A stretch of DNA of 64,000 bases from Dastarcus helophoroides (lineage: Eukaryota; Arthropoda; Insecta; Coleoptera; Bothrideridae): the NCBI GenBank assembly GCA_028583605.1, contig CM053328.1, positions 1,787,507-1,851,506 of the forward strand. Reading direction: 5' to 3'. Below the pieces are notes generated by a model. The model did no database searches and was not told the DNA's origin. It was given only the letters and a program-made list of their open reading frames with translations. Shown here one piece after another: positions 35,925 to 48,991 of the stretch. The number at the start of each line of letters is the position of its first letter. The first letter of the stretch is position 1. The translations under genes and the position numbers were made by a program.

Positions 35925-38900
35925 AAAAAAGGTTAAAATTTTGGAAACAGTCGTAATTTTGAAAAATGTCAAACATTTTATAAAAAGTCAAAATTAAAAA
36001 AAAATCAAAATTTTCAAACAAAAATTGGAGATGTGAAAAAATTCGTGATCTACTTTAGAAAAAGTTGAAATATTGAAAAATAGTGACATATTTAAAAAAA
36101 AAGGTGAGGTTTTGAAAAAAAGAATCAAAATTTTCCAAAAATGAAAAAATTGCACAATTTTGTAAAAAAAGCTCGAAACTGAAGCAACATAAAATTTCCA
36201 AAATAATTAAATATTTCGAAAAATCTTGAAAATTTTGAAAAACAGGTGAATTTTCCAAAAAATGTGGATATCTTTAAAACAACAAAATTTTCAAAGAAAA
36301 AGGCGAACATTTGAAAAAATATTGAAATTTTGACCTAATTTTGAGAAGTGTGGAAATTTTCATAAACAATTAAGAAAATTGGAAATAAAAAAAATCGGTA
36401 TTTCACAAAATTAGTACAAAATTTCAAAATGACGTATTGAAAAGCATGAAGTTTTGAAAAAAAATTTTAAAAAAATTGAGATTTCGAAAGAAGTAAAAAA
36501 TTTTTAAAGAAGTCGAGAAGTTTGAAAACGAAGTTCTGAAAGAAAAATTATAAATTGAAAAGTTTGGTATTTAAAAAAATTGGTCATAAATCTCAAAATG
36601 ACGTATTGAAAAGCATGAAGTTTTGGAAAAAAAATTAAAAAAAAATTGAGATTTTGAAAAATAGTTGAAGATTTCAAAAAGTGTAATTTAAAAAAAAATC
36701 GAATATTTCAACACAAATTCGTAAAAATCCAAAATTTGAAAAAAACATTGAAATTTTGAAGTAAAATTTTGAGAAACGTCAACATTTTCATAAAAGGCTA
36801 AAGAATCAGAATTTTTAAAAAAGTCGAAATTATTCAAAAAATTCGTATTATTTTAAAATGTCGAAATATTAAAAAAATGGTCAAAGGATTCCAAAAAAGG
36901 GAAATTTAAAAAAAGTGAACTTTAAAAAAAAATTGAAGATGGGGCAATTTAAAAAAAATCGAAGTTTAAAAAAACAAAAAACAAAAGATTCAAAATAAGT
37001 ATTCATATATTAAATCGAAAATTTTGAAAAAAAACTCGAAATTTTGAACTGTCTAAATTTAAAAAAAAAATCAGAACTTTTTAAAAAATTGCAGTTTTGA
37101 AAACATTTGTAATTTTAAAAAATCGAAATATTGAAAAATAAACGAGTTCAAAAAATAGAGTGAAACATTGAAAACGAAATAAAAATTTTCCTAAAAATTC
37201 AAAAACTGCGAAATTTAAAAAAAATCGAAATTTTTCAATAAAAACAGAAACAAAATTACCAACATAATTCGAAATATTTTTAAAAATCGATGAACTTTCA
37301 AAAAACATCCAGATTTTTAAATAAGTGGTGTTTTTAAACGAATTTCGATTGTAACGTCCAATTTTGGTGGAAAAAACTTCTGAACTTGGAATTTTGGAAT
37401 TTCCAGATTTCAAGTTATGAAGGTTTCAAAAATTTAGATTTTTCCGAAAATTTTACTACATAATTCGTAATTTCGAGTTTCATCCCCAAGTTATTACAAA
37501 TCTAAAGTCGAAATTTCAAAACATATTGATTTCGAAAAAAGGCGAAAATTTTGAAAAAAGTCGAAATTTTTCTAAACCGGCGAAGGTCTGAAAGAAAAAT
37601 CCGAAATTTTAAAAAAATCGAATTTTTGAAACAGCCGAATATTTCAAAACGGAGCAATTTTAAAGAAAAAGTCGAATATTTTAAGCAAAAATAGTCAAAA
37701 ATGTTGAAAAAAGAGAAATTTCGGAAAAATTCGAAGCAAAATTTTAAAAATTAATCGCATTTTTGAACGATGTCGATATTTTTACGAAATCCAGAGTTGA
37801 AATTTAAAAAAAAATTGAGATTTCGAAAAAAGTCGAAAATTTTGAAAGAAATCGAGAAGTTTGAAAACAACTGAACGAAAAATTGAAAATAAGAGAAAAT
37901 CGGTATTTTAAAAAATTAGAAAAAAATTTCAAAATGACGTATTGAAAAGCATGAAGTTTTGGAAAAAAATCAAAATTAGAAAAAAATTCGAAAGAAGTAA
38001 AAATTTTTTAAAGAAGTCGAAAGAAAAATTGAAAATTAAAAAATTCGGTATTTAAAAAAATTGGTCAAAAATCTCAAAATGACGTTTGAAAAATATGAAG
38101 TTTTGAAAAAAATCTAAACGCAATTTTTTAAAAAATTCACATTTTTGAACGATGTCGATATTTTTCGAAATCCAGAGTCGAAATTTAAAAAAAAATTGAG
38201 ATTTCGAAAAAAGTCGAAAATTTTGAAAGAAATCGAGAAGTTTGAAAACAACAACGAAAAATTGGAAATAAGAAAAAATCGGTATTTTAAAAAATTAGAA
38301 AAAAATTTCAAAATGACGTATTGAAAAGCATGAAGTTTTGGAAAAAAAATCGAAATTAGAAAAAAATTCGAAAGAAGTAAAAATTTTTTAAAGAAGTCGA
38401 AAGAAAAATTGAAAATTAAAAAATTCGGTATTTAAAAAAATTGGTCAAAAATCTCAAAATGACGTTTGAAAAATATGAAGTTTTGAAAAAAATCTAAACG
38501 CAATTTTTTAAAAAATTCACATTTTTGAACGATGTCGATATTTTTCGAAATCCAGAGTCGAAATTTAAAAAAAAATTGAGATTTCGAAAAAAGTCGAAAA
38601 TTTTGAAAGAAATCGAGAAGTTTGAAAACAACAACGAAAAATTGGAAATAAGAAAAAATCGGTATTTTAAAAAATTAGTCAAAAATTTCAAAATGATGTA
38701 TTGAAAAGCATGAAGTTTTGGAGGAAAAATCGAAATTAGAAAAAAATTCGAAAGAGGTAAAAATTTTCTAAAGAAGTCGAAAGAAAAATTAAAAAATTCG
38801 GTATTTAAAAAAATTGGTAAAAAATCTCAAAATGACGTATTGAAAAACACGAAATTTTGAAAAAAAATCTAAATTAAAAATAAAATAGCCGAAAATTTCA

Positions 38901-38970
38901 AAAGGTGGTAATTTAAAAAAAAATCGAATATTTCAACACAAATTCGTAAAAATACAAAATTTGAAAAAAA
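35925..38970. repeat. Degenerate AT satellite, A-rich orientation
   Basis: The complement orientation of the satellite (AAAAAAGTCGAAATTTTGAAA words). It includes a 380-bp triplication (37720-38880), and a segment at about 36600-36950 duplicated at 38820-39530. Confidence 0.85.
37720..38880. repeat. 380-bp tandem triplication inside the AT satellite
   Basis: The marker TTTTTGAACGATGTCGATA occurs at about 37761, 38142 and 38522, 380-382 bp apart. Copies two and three are nearly identical and give the same 65-codon spurious minus frame twice. Copy one is more diverged. Confidence 0.9.
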
Positions 38971-38974
38971 ACAT

Positions 38975-39343
38975 CAACTGGTTATCGTTTTCCCATAAAA
39001 TCTGTAAAATTCGAAAATGTTCTCATGGAGAATCCTGATCAAAATAATTTTGAGTTCAAACGTTGAGTATTTAGTAGTTCATCTGTACTTCATTTGTTTG
39101 CTCTAAAATTCACAAATATGCTCTTGGAGGTCCAAAGGCAAAATGATATTATGTTAAAAAGTTGGGTATTTGGTGGTTCATCAGTATTGCAATTGTTTTC
39201 CCATGAAATCTCTAAAATTTACAAATGTTCTCATGGGGGAGTCAAATCAAAATAATTTGAAGCTAAAACTCTGGAGGTTGGAAAATCATAGGCAAAATGT
39301 TATGTTAAAAAGTTGGGCGTCTGATGGTACATCTGGTAAACAT
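38975..39343. mobile_element. Transposed piece of the 110-bp satellite
   Basis: This segment has satellite text (TTTCCCATGAAATCTCT, TCACAAATATGCTCTTGGAG, AAAGTTGGGTATTTGGTGG) inside A-rich satellite. The duplicated AT-satellite copy at 36731-36760 lacks it: AAAAAACAT is followed directly by TGAAATTTTGAAG. Here AACAT appears on both sides of the insert (38970-38974 and 39339-39343), like a 5-bp target duplication. Confidence 0.75.
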
Positions 39344-39730
39344 TAAAATTTTGAAGTAAAATTTTGAGAAATGTCAAAATTTTCATAAAAAGTTGAAAAA
39401 TCCGAAGTTTTAGGAAGGTCGAAATTATTCAAAAAATTCGTACTATTTTAAAATGTCGAAATATTAAAAAAATGGTCAAAGGACTCCCAAAAAAAGGAAA
39501 TTTAAAAAAAGTGAACTTTAAAAAAAATTGAAAAATTCAAGAAATGAGGGAATGTTCACAAAAATTTTTATTAAAAAAAATTTTCAAATTTCGAAATTTT
39601 TGACAAAAGTTTCAAATTTTTGACAAAAGTTTCAAATTTTTGAAAATTTGGAAAAATAGATAAATTTTGAAACAAAGTCGATATTTTTAAGGGCCAAAAT
39701 TTTAAAAAAAAAAGTTAAAGTTTCGGAACA
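39344..39730. repeat. Degenerate AT satellite, A-rich orientation
   Basis: A continuation of the 35925-38970 block after the insert; 39344-39530 closely matches 36749-36950. Confidence 0.8.
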
Positions 39731-40255
39731 AACATACTGTTGAAATAGTTAAGGTTAGGATTGCCTAACTTTTTAATTTTTTGTTTGAAAATTTATGAAT
39801 TACGTCAGCATATCTTGATTGGCACTTCCGGTGCCAAATGTGTGTCTACATTACAATTGTTAAAGTTATTCTAATTTGATTATTTTTGATGGTTTTGTGT
39901 CGCTAATAAAATTCAATATGATTAAATGTGGTGCAAATTATAATTATTTCATTTCAAAGCTGTATTACAATCGACAGTCGATTAGTTCGTGGAAATGGTA
40001 GAGGATAGCTTTATAACTATTAGCGATGACAATGCAACAATTTGTGAATCACAAAAATCGTGACTATTACAATTGCCCCATAAATTTCTTCCCGGACAAG
40101 GTAAACTATTTTCCCACCGTTTAGTATTTTCCGAAGTGAATCCTTTTTATTATTGAGTTACCGTCATTAGTTTGCAAACTAATTTTTTAAATATTCGAAT
40201 TTGCATCTGCAAAACCGGTCAAAACAGATCTAGGTCAAGAAAAATCTTAACATTG
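39730..40255. other. Unique noncoding DNA, no gene recognised
   Basis: No supported exon. A small hairpin TTGGCACTTCCGGTGCCAA lies at about 39819. Confidence 0.4.
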
Positions 40256-41060
40256 TACAGCGAAATTGGTCCGAAACGTCAAATTTCTAATTTTTTTTGA
40301 AATTCGTCTTTAAAAATTTCGACTTTTTTTTCAAAACTTCGATTTTTTAAAAGTATTATATTTTCGAAAACGTAGTTTTTTGAAAGATAAGGGTTTTTCA
40401 AAATTTAGACTTTTTTTTAAAATGTCGTATTTTTCGAAATCGACTTGTTTCAGAATTTCGACTTTTTTAAAAATCTGGACTTTTTTTTCGAAATTTCGAC
40501 CTTTTTCAAACTTCAAACGGAGTTTTTTGAAAGGTTAGGTTTTTTCAAAATTTCGACTTATTTTGAAATTTCGTATATTTTGGAATCGATTTGTTTTAGA
40601 TTTTCGACTTTTTTAAAAATCTAGATTTTTTTTTCGAAATCTTGACTATTTTCAAATTTTAAACGCAGTTTTTTGAAAGATAATCAAAAGCAGTTTTTTG
40701 GAAGATCAAGTTTTTCAAAATTTCGACTTTTTTGAAATTTCGTATAATTTGGAATCGACTTGTTTTAGAATTTCGCCTTTTTTAAAAATCTCGATTTTTT
40801 TTTCGAAATCTTGACTATTTTCAAACTTCAAACGCAGCTTCTTGAAAGATCATGAAACGTAGTTTTTTGGAAGATCAGATTTTTCAAGATTGCGGCTTTT
40901 TTTGAAATTTTGTATTTTTCGGAATCGACTTTTTTCAGAATTTTGACTGTTTTAAAAGTCCCGATTTTTTTTTCGAAATTTCTATTTTTTTCGAATTTCT
41001 GGTTTTTCAATATGTTTGAAAAATATAGTTTTTTTCAAAATTGTTTTAAAATATTCGATC
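40255..41060. repeat. Degenerate AT satellite, T-rich orientation, about 160-bp units
   Basis: The marker GAAATCGACTTGTTTCAGAA and its variants recur near 40435, 40570, 40750 and 40920, with CGCAGTTTTTTGAAAGAT-type spacers, showing a local repeat of roughly 135-180 bp in the satellite. Confidence 0.75.
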
Positions 41061-41490
41061 TAGTCAAGCGCTTTGAGTGGACATTGTTTTCAAGTTGTTT
41101 CCACTAAACATTAACAACTCGAATGTCAACCGCAAAATAACTTATTTCCGTTCTGTTTTCATTATGATTGGAAAAATGCCTAACAAGGTAATATTATCCT
41201 TTGCCTAAGGCGGACAAACCGATTACATATTAATAAGTAATTATTATGTAGTTAATCTTGCATGTATAAGTGTAATTCTAAATAATTAGTTACCATTCTT
41301 ACCAAAAAATAATGTATTATATTCTAAACAGAAAAGTTCATAATTAGATCAACATTATTAGAATACTTCTGCTGCTGTTTGTTAAAATTAAGTTAAAAGT
41401 AAAAATGTCTAGAAAAAAAGAATCTAAAAAAACCGAAATTTCTATAGAAACCTTAAATCAAAATCATGCAAAAAAAACTTTGAGTTGCAA
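41060..41490. other. Unique noncoding DNA, no gene recognised
   Basis: Short AT-rich spacer between two satellites; nothing recognisable. Confidence 0.4.
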
Positions 41491-43300
41491 ATAACCATAT
41501 TTCGTCAGTATGTTCTCGTGGTTGATTTTGATCAAAATAATTTTGAGCTAAAACGTTGAATATTTAGTGGTTCATCAGTACTTCATTTGTTTGGTCACGA
41601 AAATGCTCTAAAATTCACAAATGTGCTCTTGGAGGTCCAAAGGCAAAATAATATTATGTTAAAAAGTTGGAAATTTGGTGGTTCATCAGTATCGCAATTG
41701 TTTTCCCATGAAATCTTCTCTAAAACTTGCAAATGTTCTCACGGAGGATCAAAATAAAAATAATTTGAAGCTAAATCTCTGGAAATTGAAAAATCATAGA
41801 CAAAATGTTATGTTAAAAAGTTGGGTGTGTAATGGTGCATCTGTAATAGTTTTTCCATAAAATCTTTAAAATTCGAAAATGTTCCCATGGGCTAAAACTT
41901 TGAGCATTTAGTAGTTCATCAGTATTTCAATTAGCTGGTCACGAAAAATTTTCTAAAATTTACAAATGTGCTCTTAGAGGTTCATAGGCAAAATAGTGTT
42001 TTGCTAAAAAGTCTAATATTTGGTGGTTCATCAGTATTACAATAATTTTTCCATGAAATCTTCTCTAACATTCGCGGCTGTTCCAATGGAGGATTTTGAT
42101 CAAATAATTTGGAGGTAAAACTTTGGGCATTTGGTAGTTCATCAGTATTTAAATTATTTTGCCACGAAAGATTCTCTCCTTGGAGATTGGCGAATCACAA
42201 TTATTTTCCCATGAAATCTGCAAAATTCGAAAATGTTCTCATGGAGACTCCTGATCAAAATAATTTTGTGCTAAAGCGTCGCGTATTTAGTAGTTCATCC
42301 GTACTTCATTTGTTTGGTCACCAAAATGCTTTAAAATTCACGAATGTGCTCTTGGGTGTCTAAAGGCAAAACGATATTAAGTTAAAAAGTTGGAAATTTG
42401 GTGGTTCATCAGTATTGCAATCGTTTTCCCATGAAATCTTCTCTAAAACTTGCAAATGTTGTCATAGAGGATTAAGATGAAAATAATTTGGAGCTAAATC
42501 TCTGGAGATTGGAAAATCATAGGCAAAATGTTACGTTAAAAAGTTGGGTGTTTGATGATTCATCTGATAATAGTCTTGTCATAAAATCTTTAAAATTCGA
42601 AAATGTTCTCGTGGAAGATTCTGATCAAATTAATTTTGAGATAAGACGTGATAACGAAGGCTTCCACGGCCAGAGTCAGTACAGGACATAGTTCTTCCGG
42701 GGTTGGATCGTCTCAAAGAACTACTAAAAGTGTTCGATGTTTCGCCCACCATCGTAGGGGGCTTCTTCAGGAACAAAGAAAGAAAAATAGATGAAAAGAG
42801 GAATATGAGGGAATATGCAAAAAGAGATGAGACGTTGAGTATTTAGTAGTTCAACAGTATTTCAATTAGTTGGTAACGAAAAATTCTCTCAAATTTACAA
42901 ATGTGCTCTTGGAGGTTCATAGGCAAAATAGTGTTGTGCTAAAAAGTTGAATATTTGGTGGTTCATCAGTATTACAATTATTTTTTTATGAAATTTTCTC
43001 TAAAATTCGCGGCTGTTCCAATGAAAGATTTTGATCAAAATGGAGGTAAAACTTTGGGCATTTGGTAGTTCATCAGTATTTAAATTATTTTGCCAAGAAA
43101 GATTCTCTTCTTGGAGATTGGCGAATCACAATTCTTTTCCCATGAAATCTCTAAAATTCGCAAATGTGCTCATTGAGGATTATGATCAAAATAATTTTGG
43201 GTTGAAACGTTAAGTAAGTAGTTCATCAGTATATTTTAACTATTTTGTGATGAAAAATTCTCTAAAATTCACAAATGTGCTCTTGGTGGCCCATAGACAA
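41490..43300. repeat. About 110-bp satellite with a 935-bp higher-order repeat
   Basis: Monomers of 83-150 bp, mostly 110-111, share TTTGGTGGTTCATCAGTA, TTTTCCCATGAAATCT, AAATGTGCTCTTGGAGG and GATCAAAATAATTTTG. Three markers (GAGGTTCATAGGCAAAATAG, GCGGCTGTTCCAATG, GGTAGTTCATCAGTATTTAA) each recur about 932-938 bp apart. An unrelated insertion sits at 42640-42835. The monomers share TTTGGTGGT and TTCATCAGTA with the 126-bp satellite. Confidence 0.85.
42640..42835. mobile_element. Insertion with a ribozyme-like hairpin module in the 110-bp satellite
   Basis: The minus strand reads CTGAAGAAGCCCCC - TACGAT - GGTGGGCGAAACATCGAAC (42732-42770). It is a Cys-poor noncoding segment with higher G+C than its surroundings. 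This type of motif is familiar from ends of Penelope-like retroelements in animals, but no reverse transcriptase is present. Satellite text resumes at GAGACGTTGAGTATTTAG (42831), suggesting GA(T/G)A-ACGT target duplication at about 42641. Confidence 0.5.
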
Positions 43301-43303
43301 AAT

Positions 43304-46183
43304 GATGGGAAGAGAGAAGAGATGAGAAGAGAAGAGATGAGTAGAGAAGAGATGGGAAAAGAAGAAATGGGAAATGAAGAGATGGAAAGAGAAAAAATGG
43401 GAAGAGAAGAGATGGGAAATGAAGACATAGGAAGAGAAGAGATGGAAAGAGAAGATATAGGAAAAGAAGAGATGGGAAGAGAAGAGACGGAAACAGAAAA
43501 AATTGGAAAGAGAAGAGGTGGGAAGAGACAAGAGATGGAAAAAGCAGAGATGGGAAGAGAGGAGATGAAAGCAGGGGAGATGGGATTAGAAGAGATAGAA
43601 AAAGAAGAGATGGAAAGAAAAGAGATGGGAAGAGAAGAGATGGAAAGAGAAAAAATGGGAAGGGAAGAGATGAAAAGAGAAGAGATGGAAAGAGAAAAGA
43701 TGGGAAGAGAGGAGGTGGGAGCTGGGAAGAAAAGAGATGGAAAGAGAAGATATGGGAACAGAGGAGACAGGAACAGAAGAGATAGGAAGAGAAGAGATGG
43801 AAAGAGAAGAGATGAAAGCTGAGGAGATGGAAACAGAAGAGATAGAAAGAGATGGGAAGAGAGAAGAGGTGGAAAGAGAACAGAGGAGATAGGAAGTGAA
43901 GAAATGGGAAGAGATGGGAAGAGAAGAGATGGGCAGAGAGAAGAGATGGGGAGAGAGAAGAGATGGGGAAAGAGAAGAGATGGGAAGAGAGAAGAGATGG
44001 GAAGAGAGAAGAGATGGGAAGAGGAGAGATATGAAGAGAAGAGATGGGAAATGAAGAGATGAGAAGAGAGAAGAGATGGGAAGAGGAGAGATGGGAAGAG
44101 AAGAGATGGGAAATAAAGAGATGGAAAGAGAAAAAATGGGAAAAGAAGATATGGGAACCAAGCAGATGGGAACAGAAGAGATAGGAAAAGAAGAGATGGA
44201 AGAAGAAGATATAGGAAGAGAAGAGATGGGAAGAGAAGAGATGAAAACAGAAAAAATGGAAAGAGACGAGATGGGAAGAGAGAAGAGATGAAAAGAGAAG
44301 AGATGAAAAAAGAAGAGATGGGAAGAGAAGAGATGGAAGCAGAAGTGATAGGAAGAGAAAAGATGGAAAGAGAAGAGATGAAAGCTGAGGAGATGGAAAC
44401 AAAAGAGATAGAAAGGAAGAGATGGAAAGAGAAGAGATGGAAGGAGAACAAATGGGACTAAAAGAGATGAGAAGAGGTGAAAAGAGAAGATATGAGAACA
44501 AAGGAGATAGGAAGAGAAGAAATGGGAAGAGAAGAGATGGGCAGAGAGAAGAGATGGGAAGAGAGAAGAGATGGGAAGAGAAGAGATGGGAGGAGAACAG
44601 ATGGGAATAAAAGAGATGGGAAGAGAGAAGAGGTGAAAAGAGAAAATATGAGAACAGAGGAGATAGGAAGAGAAGAAATGGGAGGAGATGGGAAGAGAAG
44701 AGATGGGAAATGAAGAGATAGAAAGAGAAAAAATGGGAGAAGAAGATATGGGAATCAAGCAGATGGGAACAGAAGAGATAGAAAGAGAAGAGATGGGAAG
44801 AGAGAAGAGATGGAAAGAGAAGAGATAAAAAAAAGAAGAGATGGGAAGAGAAGAGATGGGAGCAGAAGAGATAGGAAGAGAAAAGATGGAAAGAGAAGAG
44901 ATGAAAGCTGAAGAGATGGAAACAGAAGAGATAGAAAGGAAGAGATGAAAAGAGAAGAGATGGGAGGAGAACAGATGGGAATAAAAGAGATGGGAAGAGA
45001 GAAGAGGTGGAAAGAGAAGATATGAGAACAGAGGAGATGGGAAGAGATGGACAGAGAGAAGAGATGAGAAGACAGAAGAGATGGAAAGAGAGAAGAGATT
45101 GGAAGAGGAGAGATGGAAAGAGAAGAGATGGGAAATGAAGAGATGGAAAGAGAAAAAATGGGAAAAGAAGATATGGGAACCAAGCAGATGGGAACAGAAG
45201 AGATAGAAAAAGAAGAGATGGAAGGAGAAGATATAGGAATAGAAGAGATGGGAAGAGCAGAGATGGAAAGAGAAAAAATGGAAAGAGAAGAGGTGGGAAG
45301 ACAGCAGAGATGGAAAGAGAAGAGATGAAAAAAGAACAGATGGGAAGAGAGGAGATGGGAGCAGAAGAAATAGGAAGAGAAGAAATGGAAAGAGAAGAGA
45401 TGGAAAGAGAAGAGATGAAAGCTGAGGAGATGAAAACAAGAGATAGAAAGAGAAGAGATGGAAAGAGAAGAGATGGGAGGAGAGCAGATGGGAAGAGAGA
45501 AGAGGTGGTAAGAGAAGATATGAAAACAGAGGAGATAGGAAGAGAAAAAATGGCAACAGAGGAGATGGGAAGAGAAGAGATGGGTAGAGAGAAGAGATGG
45601 GAGGAGAGAGGAGATGGGAAGAGAGAAGAGATGGGAAGAGGAGAGATGGGAAGAGAAGAGATGGGAAATGAAGAGATGGAAAGAGAAAAAATGGGAAAAG
45701 AAGATATGGGAACCAAGGAGATGGAAACAGAAGACATACGAAGAGAAGAGATGGAAGGAGAAGATATAGGCAGAGAAGATATGGGAAGAGATGAAATGGA
45801 AAGAGAAGAGGTGGGAAGAGAGAAGAGGTGGGAAGAGAGAAGAGATGGAAAGAGAAGAGATGGAAAGAGAAGAGATCGGAAGAGAGGAGATGGGAGTAGA
45901 AGAAATAGGAAGAGAAGAGATGGAAACAAAAGAGATGAAAGCTGAGGAGATAGGAACAGAAGAGATAGAAAGAGAAGAGATGGAAAGAGAAGAGATGGGA
46001 AGAGAAGAGATGGGAAGAAAAGAGATGGGAAGAGAGAAGAGATGGAGAGAGAAGATAAAGAAAGAAAAGAGATGGGAAGAGAAGAAAATAAGAAAGGAGA
46101 AGAGAAGAGAAGAAAATAAGAAAGGAGAAGAGAAGAGAAGAAAATAAGAAAGGAGAAGAGAAGAGAAGAAAATCAAGAGAAGC
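43304..46183. repeat. 15-bp homopurine minisatellite, about 2.9 kb
   Basis: About 190 copies of a 15-bp purine-rich unit (GAGATGGGAAGAGAA and variants). The plus strand is nearly free of pyrimidines apart from one T per unit. Because 15 is a multiple of 3, several frames stay open for hundreds of codons (Ser/Leu/Phe-rich on minus, Arg/Glu/Met-rich on plus). They overlap each other in all frames and are not genes. The last units change to GAAAATAAGAAAGGAGAAG. Confidence 0.95.
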
Positions 46184-46189
46184 AGAACA

Positions 46190-48470
46190 ACAGTTTACTA
46201 CACGCATCAGTTGCACACTTCAACTGAGATCAAACTTTCGGCTTAACGCGTGTAAAAATATGTTAATGCATTAGGGGCGCAGAGAACCAAAAAAAAATTT
46301 AGGCACCACATAAATATCCTTTTAAAGCAATCAACATTCCTGGAGAGGATGGGAGGATGAAGGAATTTGATCAAAATAATTTGAGGCTGATATGTTGCTC
46401 GGAAAAAGAAACAATTAAAACGAATTTAAACAATTAATTCGAAATTTAAACTTGTTCTCAATTTTCTAAAATCTCAAAAGTATGCTTTTCCAGAGAAAGG
46501 TTAAATTTTGGACCAAAACGAACAACTAAAACGAATTTCTAAATTCGAAATTTAGACTTTTTCTCGAAATTTAAAAACTTAAAAATTGTGCCTTTCCATT
46601 TTATCCTGAAATTTGAATCTCAATCACGAAATTTCCACTTTGTTATATTTTTGGCAATTTAAAGTTTCCATTCGAATTTTTTTTCGATAAATTTCAATTT
46701 TCTCCCGGAATTTTGATTTTCTTCTCAATATTTTGTTTTAACCTACAAAACGTTCATTTTTGGATTCGGAAAATTCGATTATAAATTCTTCTCTGTTTTT
46801 TAATTCGGCTGGCGGCTTCTATTTTTTCCTCAAGACGTTTTTCAGTTTTTTCTTCCTAAAACTGTGACTTGTGACTCAATATTACGATAAAAAAAAGGCA
46901 AAATTATCAAATTTAAAGTGAAAGCTTCTATTTAAATTACTAATTTCAACTTGAATATCGAAATTTCCCAATTTCTAATCTGGAGATTTCTCCCAAAAAT
47001 TTGGTCACGAAGTTGGGAATTTATTTTTATAAATCAATATTTCGAGAAAAACTAAGACTTGTCAAAAAAAAATTGGAAATGTTGAGATTTATGTCAAAAT
47101 GTTAGGTTTTTTTGATTTTTTTTTTGGATGATCGTTCACCAGTTGCATTGCCAATCGATTTTTGAGTTTTGCACTGTTTTGAATTGAAGTCGATTTAGCC
47201 TCTGGAAGTGACCACAACTCTGTTGAACCACGTTTTATCTGAATATCTGAATACACACAACATAGAATATTGTCCCGCTTTTGCTGAATATTGAATAAAA
47301 GTGTCACCTCCTGTAGATATGTTAGCTATGTCCTAGCATTGTCAAGGTGGATACATTAGATTAGTTTGTCAGCTCACTGGAATAAACCATATAAATAATC
47401 TTTACATATAAAGCAAGGTTATTTAAATGTTAAAAGATCCATTATTTGATTTTTTTTCTCATTTTAAAAACTTTCAAGCAATATATTTGAAAAACTCTTA
47501 AAAATGCATCCTTTCATTGAAGAAAACTAGGAATACAGGCATATCGAATTTTTTTACTTACTGCGGCAGATACTAATTTATATTCATCGGTTGTACAAGG
47601 TTATATTTTTGTGTATGCGAGTGTGAAGACATTTATGGTAATTTTCATTTGTACATCTGTTCTTAAGAGAATATTACATTAAAATTAACCACTATCTTAA
47701 ATCATAAACCGGCTTAACACCTTCATTTAAAACGGACCTAAAGAGTTATCCATTCGTTAGATAATACCGTCGATTTTCTTAAAAATCGTTTCGAATTTTT
47801 CGCTTTAGTTGATAGGAAAGTTTAATAACGCGTCGATGGAAGACCAAAGTCACTGTCTAATTATTTAAATTTTTTCCGCTAACAGTTCGATGTACCATCG
47901 GAGAGAGTTCATAAATTTCCCAAAACACATTAGTAATTCGTTTACCTTGTTGGTCAGCCAGCCAGCCAGCCGTGTTCGGTGTTGTTTTAAATTCTGGCAC
48001 AAAACAAGAAATTGAACGAGATATTATTCGCGGCACTACGACGCGACTGTTGCGCTACAGCGCGCCAAAGACTTCGAGAGATGCTGAGCGACTGTTGGTC
48101 AACCCGATGGTATATGGTAGTAATTATTGTAGGTGTACAGTATCAGTGGGTTTCATGTGTGCTGGATATACCCCACTCGCATCGGCAACTGTTACAACAC
48201 TCATTTTTGTGTCTCCTTGATATCAGATACAAGAGTGTATGCTTATCAAGGTCTTACTATTTGTTTAGCGGAATCAATCATTGGGATTTTTTTTTATCTA
48301 GCCGACTCGACTGTTTGATTCAATATCCTCCAATTAAATCGTTTTTCAATTTAAGCTGTATAATTTATTTTCAGAAAAAGTAGAATTGGAAGTTGTGGAA
48401 GATGATGTAGTTTTGAAAGATGAATTTTGAAAAACTCGAAACTTTTAGATTATCGAAGTTCTTTCTTTTT
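46190..48470. other. AT-rich noncoding DNA, no gene recognised
   Basis: 46390-47080 is a loose version of the AT satellite. 47090-48370 is unique; small open frames on both strands have no recognisable domain. A short (CAGC)n run is at about 47956. Confidence 0.45.
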
Positions 48471-48471
48471 T

Positions 48472-48790
48472 TTTTGGTGGAACGGATTGGTCCTTGGTTA
48501 TCTTCAAAAATTGATATACAAAATTTGTCCCATGAAACAAGAAAGATTAAAAAACACAACAGAGGTTGCTCTAACGCGTTTCAATCGCCAAGCTATCATC
48601 ATCATCACAGAGAGACTCTCTGAAGACGAGGGAGAGTACCTCTGTGAAGACGAGGGAGAGTACCTCTTTGAAGACGAGAGAGTATCTCTCTGAAGATGAT
48701 AGCTTGGCTATCGAAACGTGTTAGAGCAACCTCTGTTGTGTTTTGTAATCTTTTTTGCTTTCAGGGGATAAGATTTTTATTTTAATTTTG
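48472..48790. mobile_element. F1 foldback element, full copy 7
   Basis: Left end TTTTTGGTGGAACGGATTGG and right end TTTTATTTTAATTTTGTG. The loop (48600-48690) is a minisatellite of CTCTNTGAAGACGAGGGAGAG-type units that grew from the CTCTGAAGA part of the arm. The right arm carries an intact module: CTGAAGA (48690), GATAGC-TTG-GCTATC, GAAAC. Confidence 0.85.
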
Positions 48791-48991
48791 TGAGAAATAC
48801 TTAATGTGATTTTTTTTATTGTAACAATGAAAGAATTAAGCTAGATATGAATAAAATTTTTACAATCCGCAATGCAAAAAAATTGGAAACACGTGGATTA
48901 GAAAATTTTGAAAATTAATATATTTTGATTCCATCCATTACGAAGTGTTACGTTAGTTTATTCAGAAATATGAAAATAAATTAGTCTGAAT

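Noticed and set aside
43240..46216. Overlapping minus-strand frames up to 886 codons (Ser/Leu/Phe) and plus-strand Arg/Glu/Met frames
   Set aside because: The 15-bp unit length keeps every frame open; the frames overlap one another and the composition is that of the repeat.
47089..47307. 72-codon minus-strand frame, possible transposase fragment
   Set aside because: No recognisable domain, motif or terminal repeats around it.
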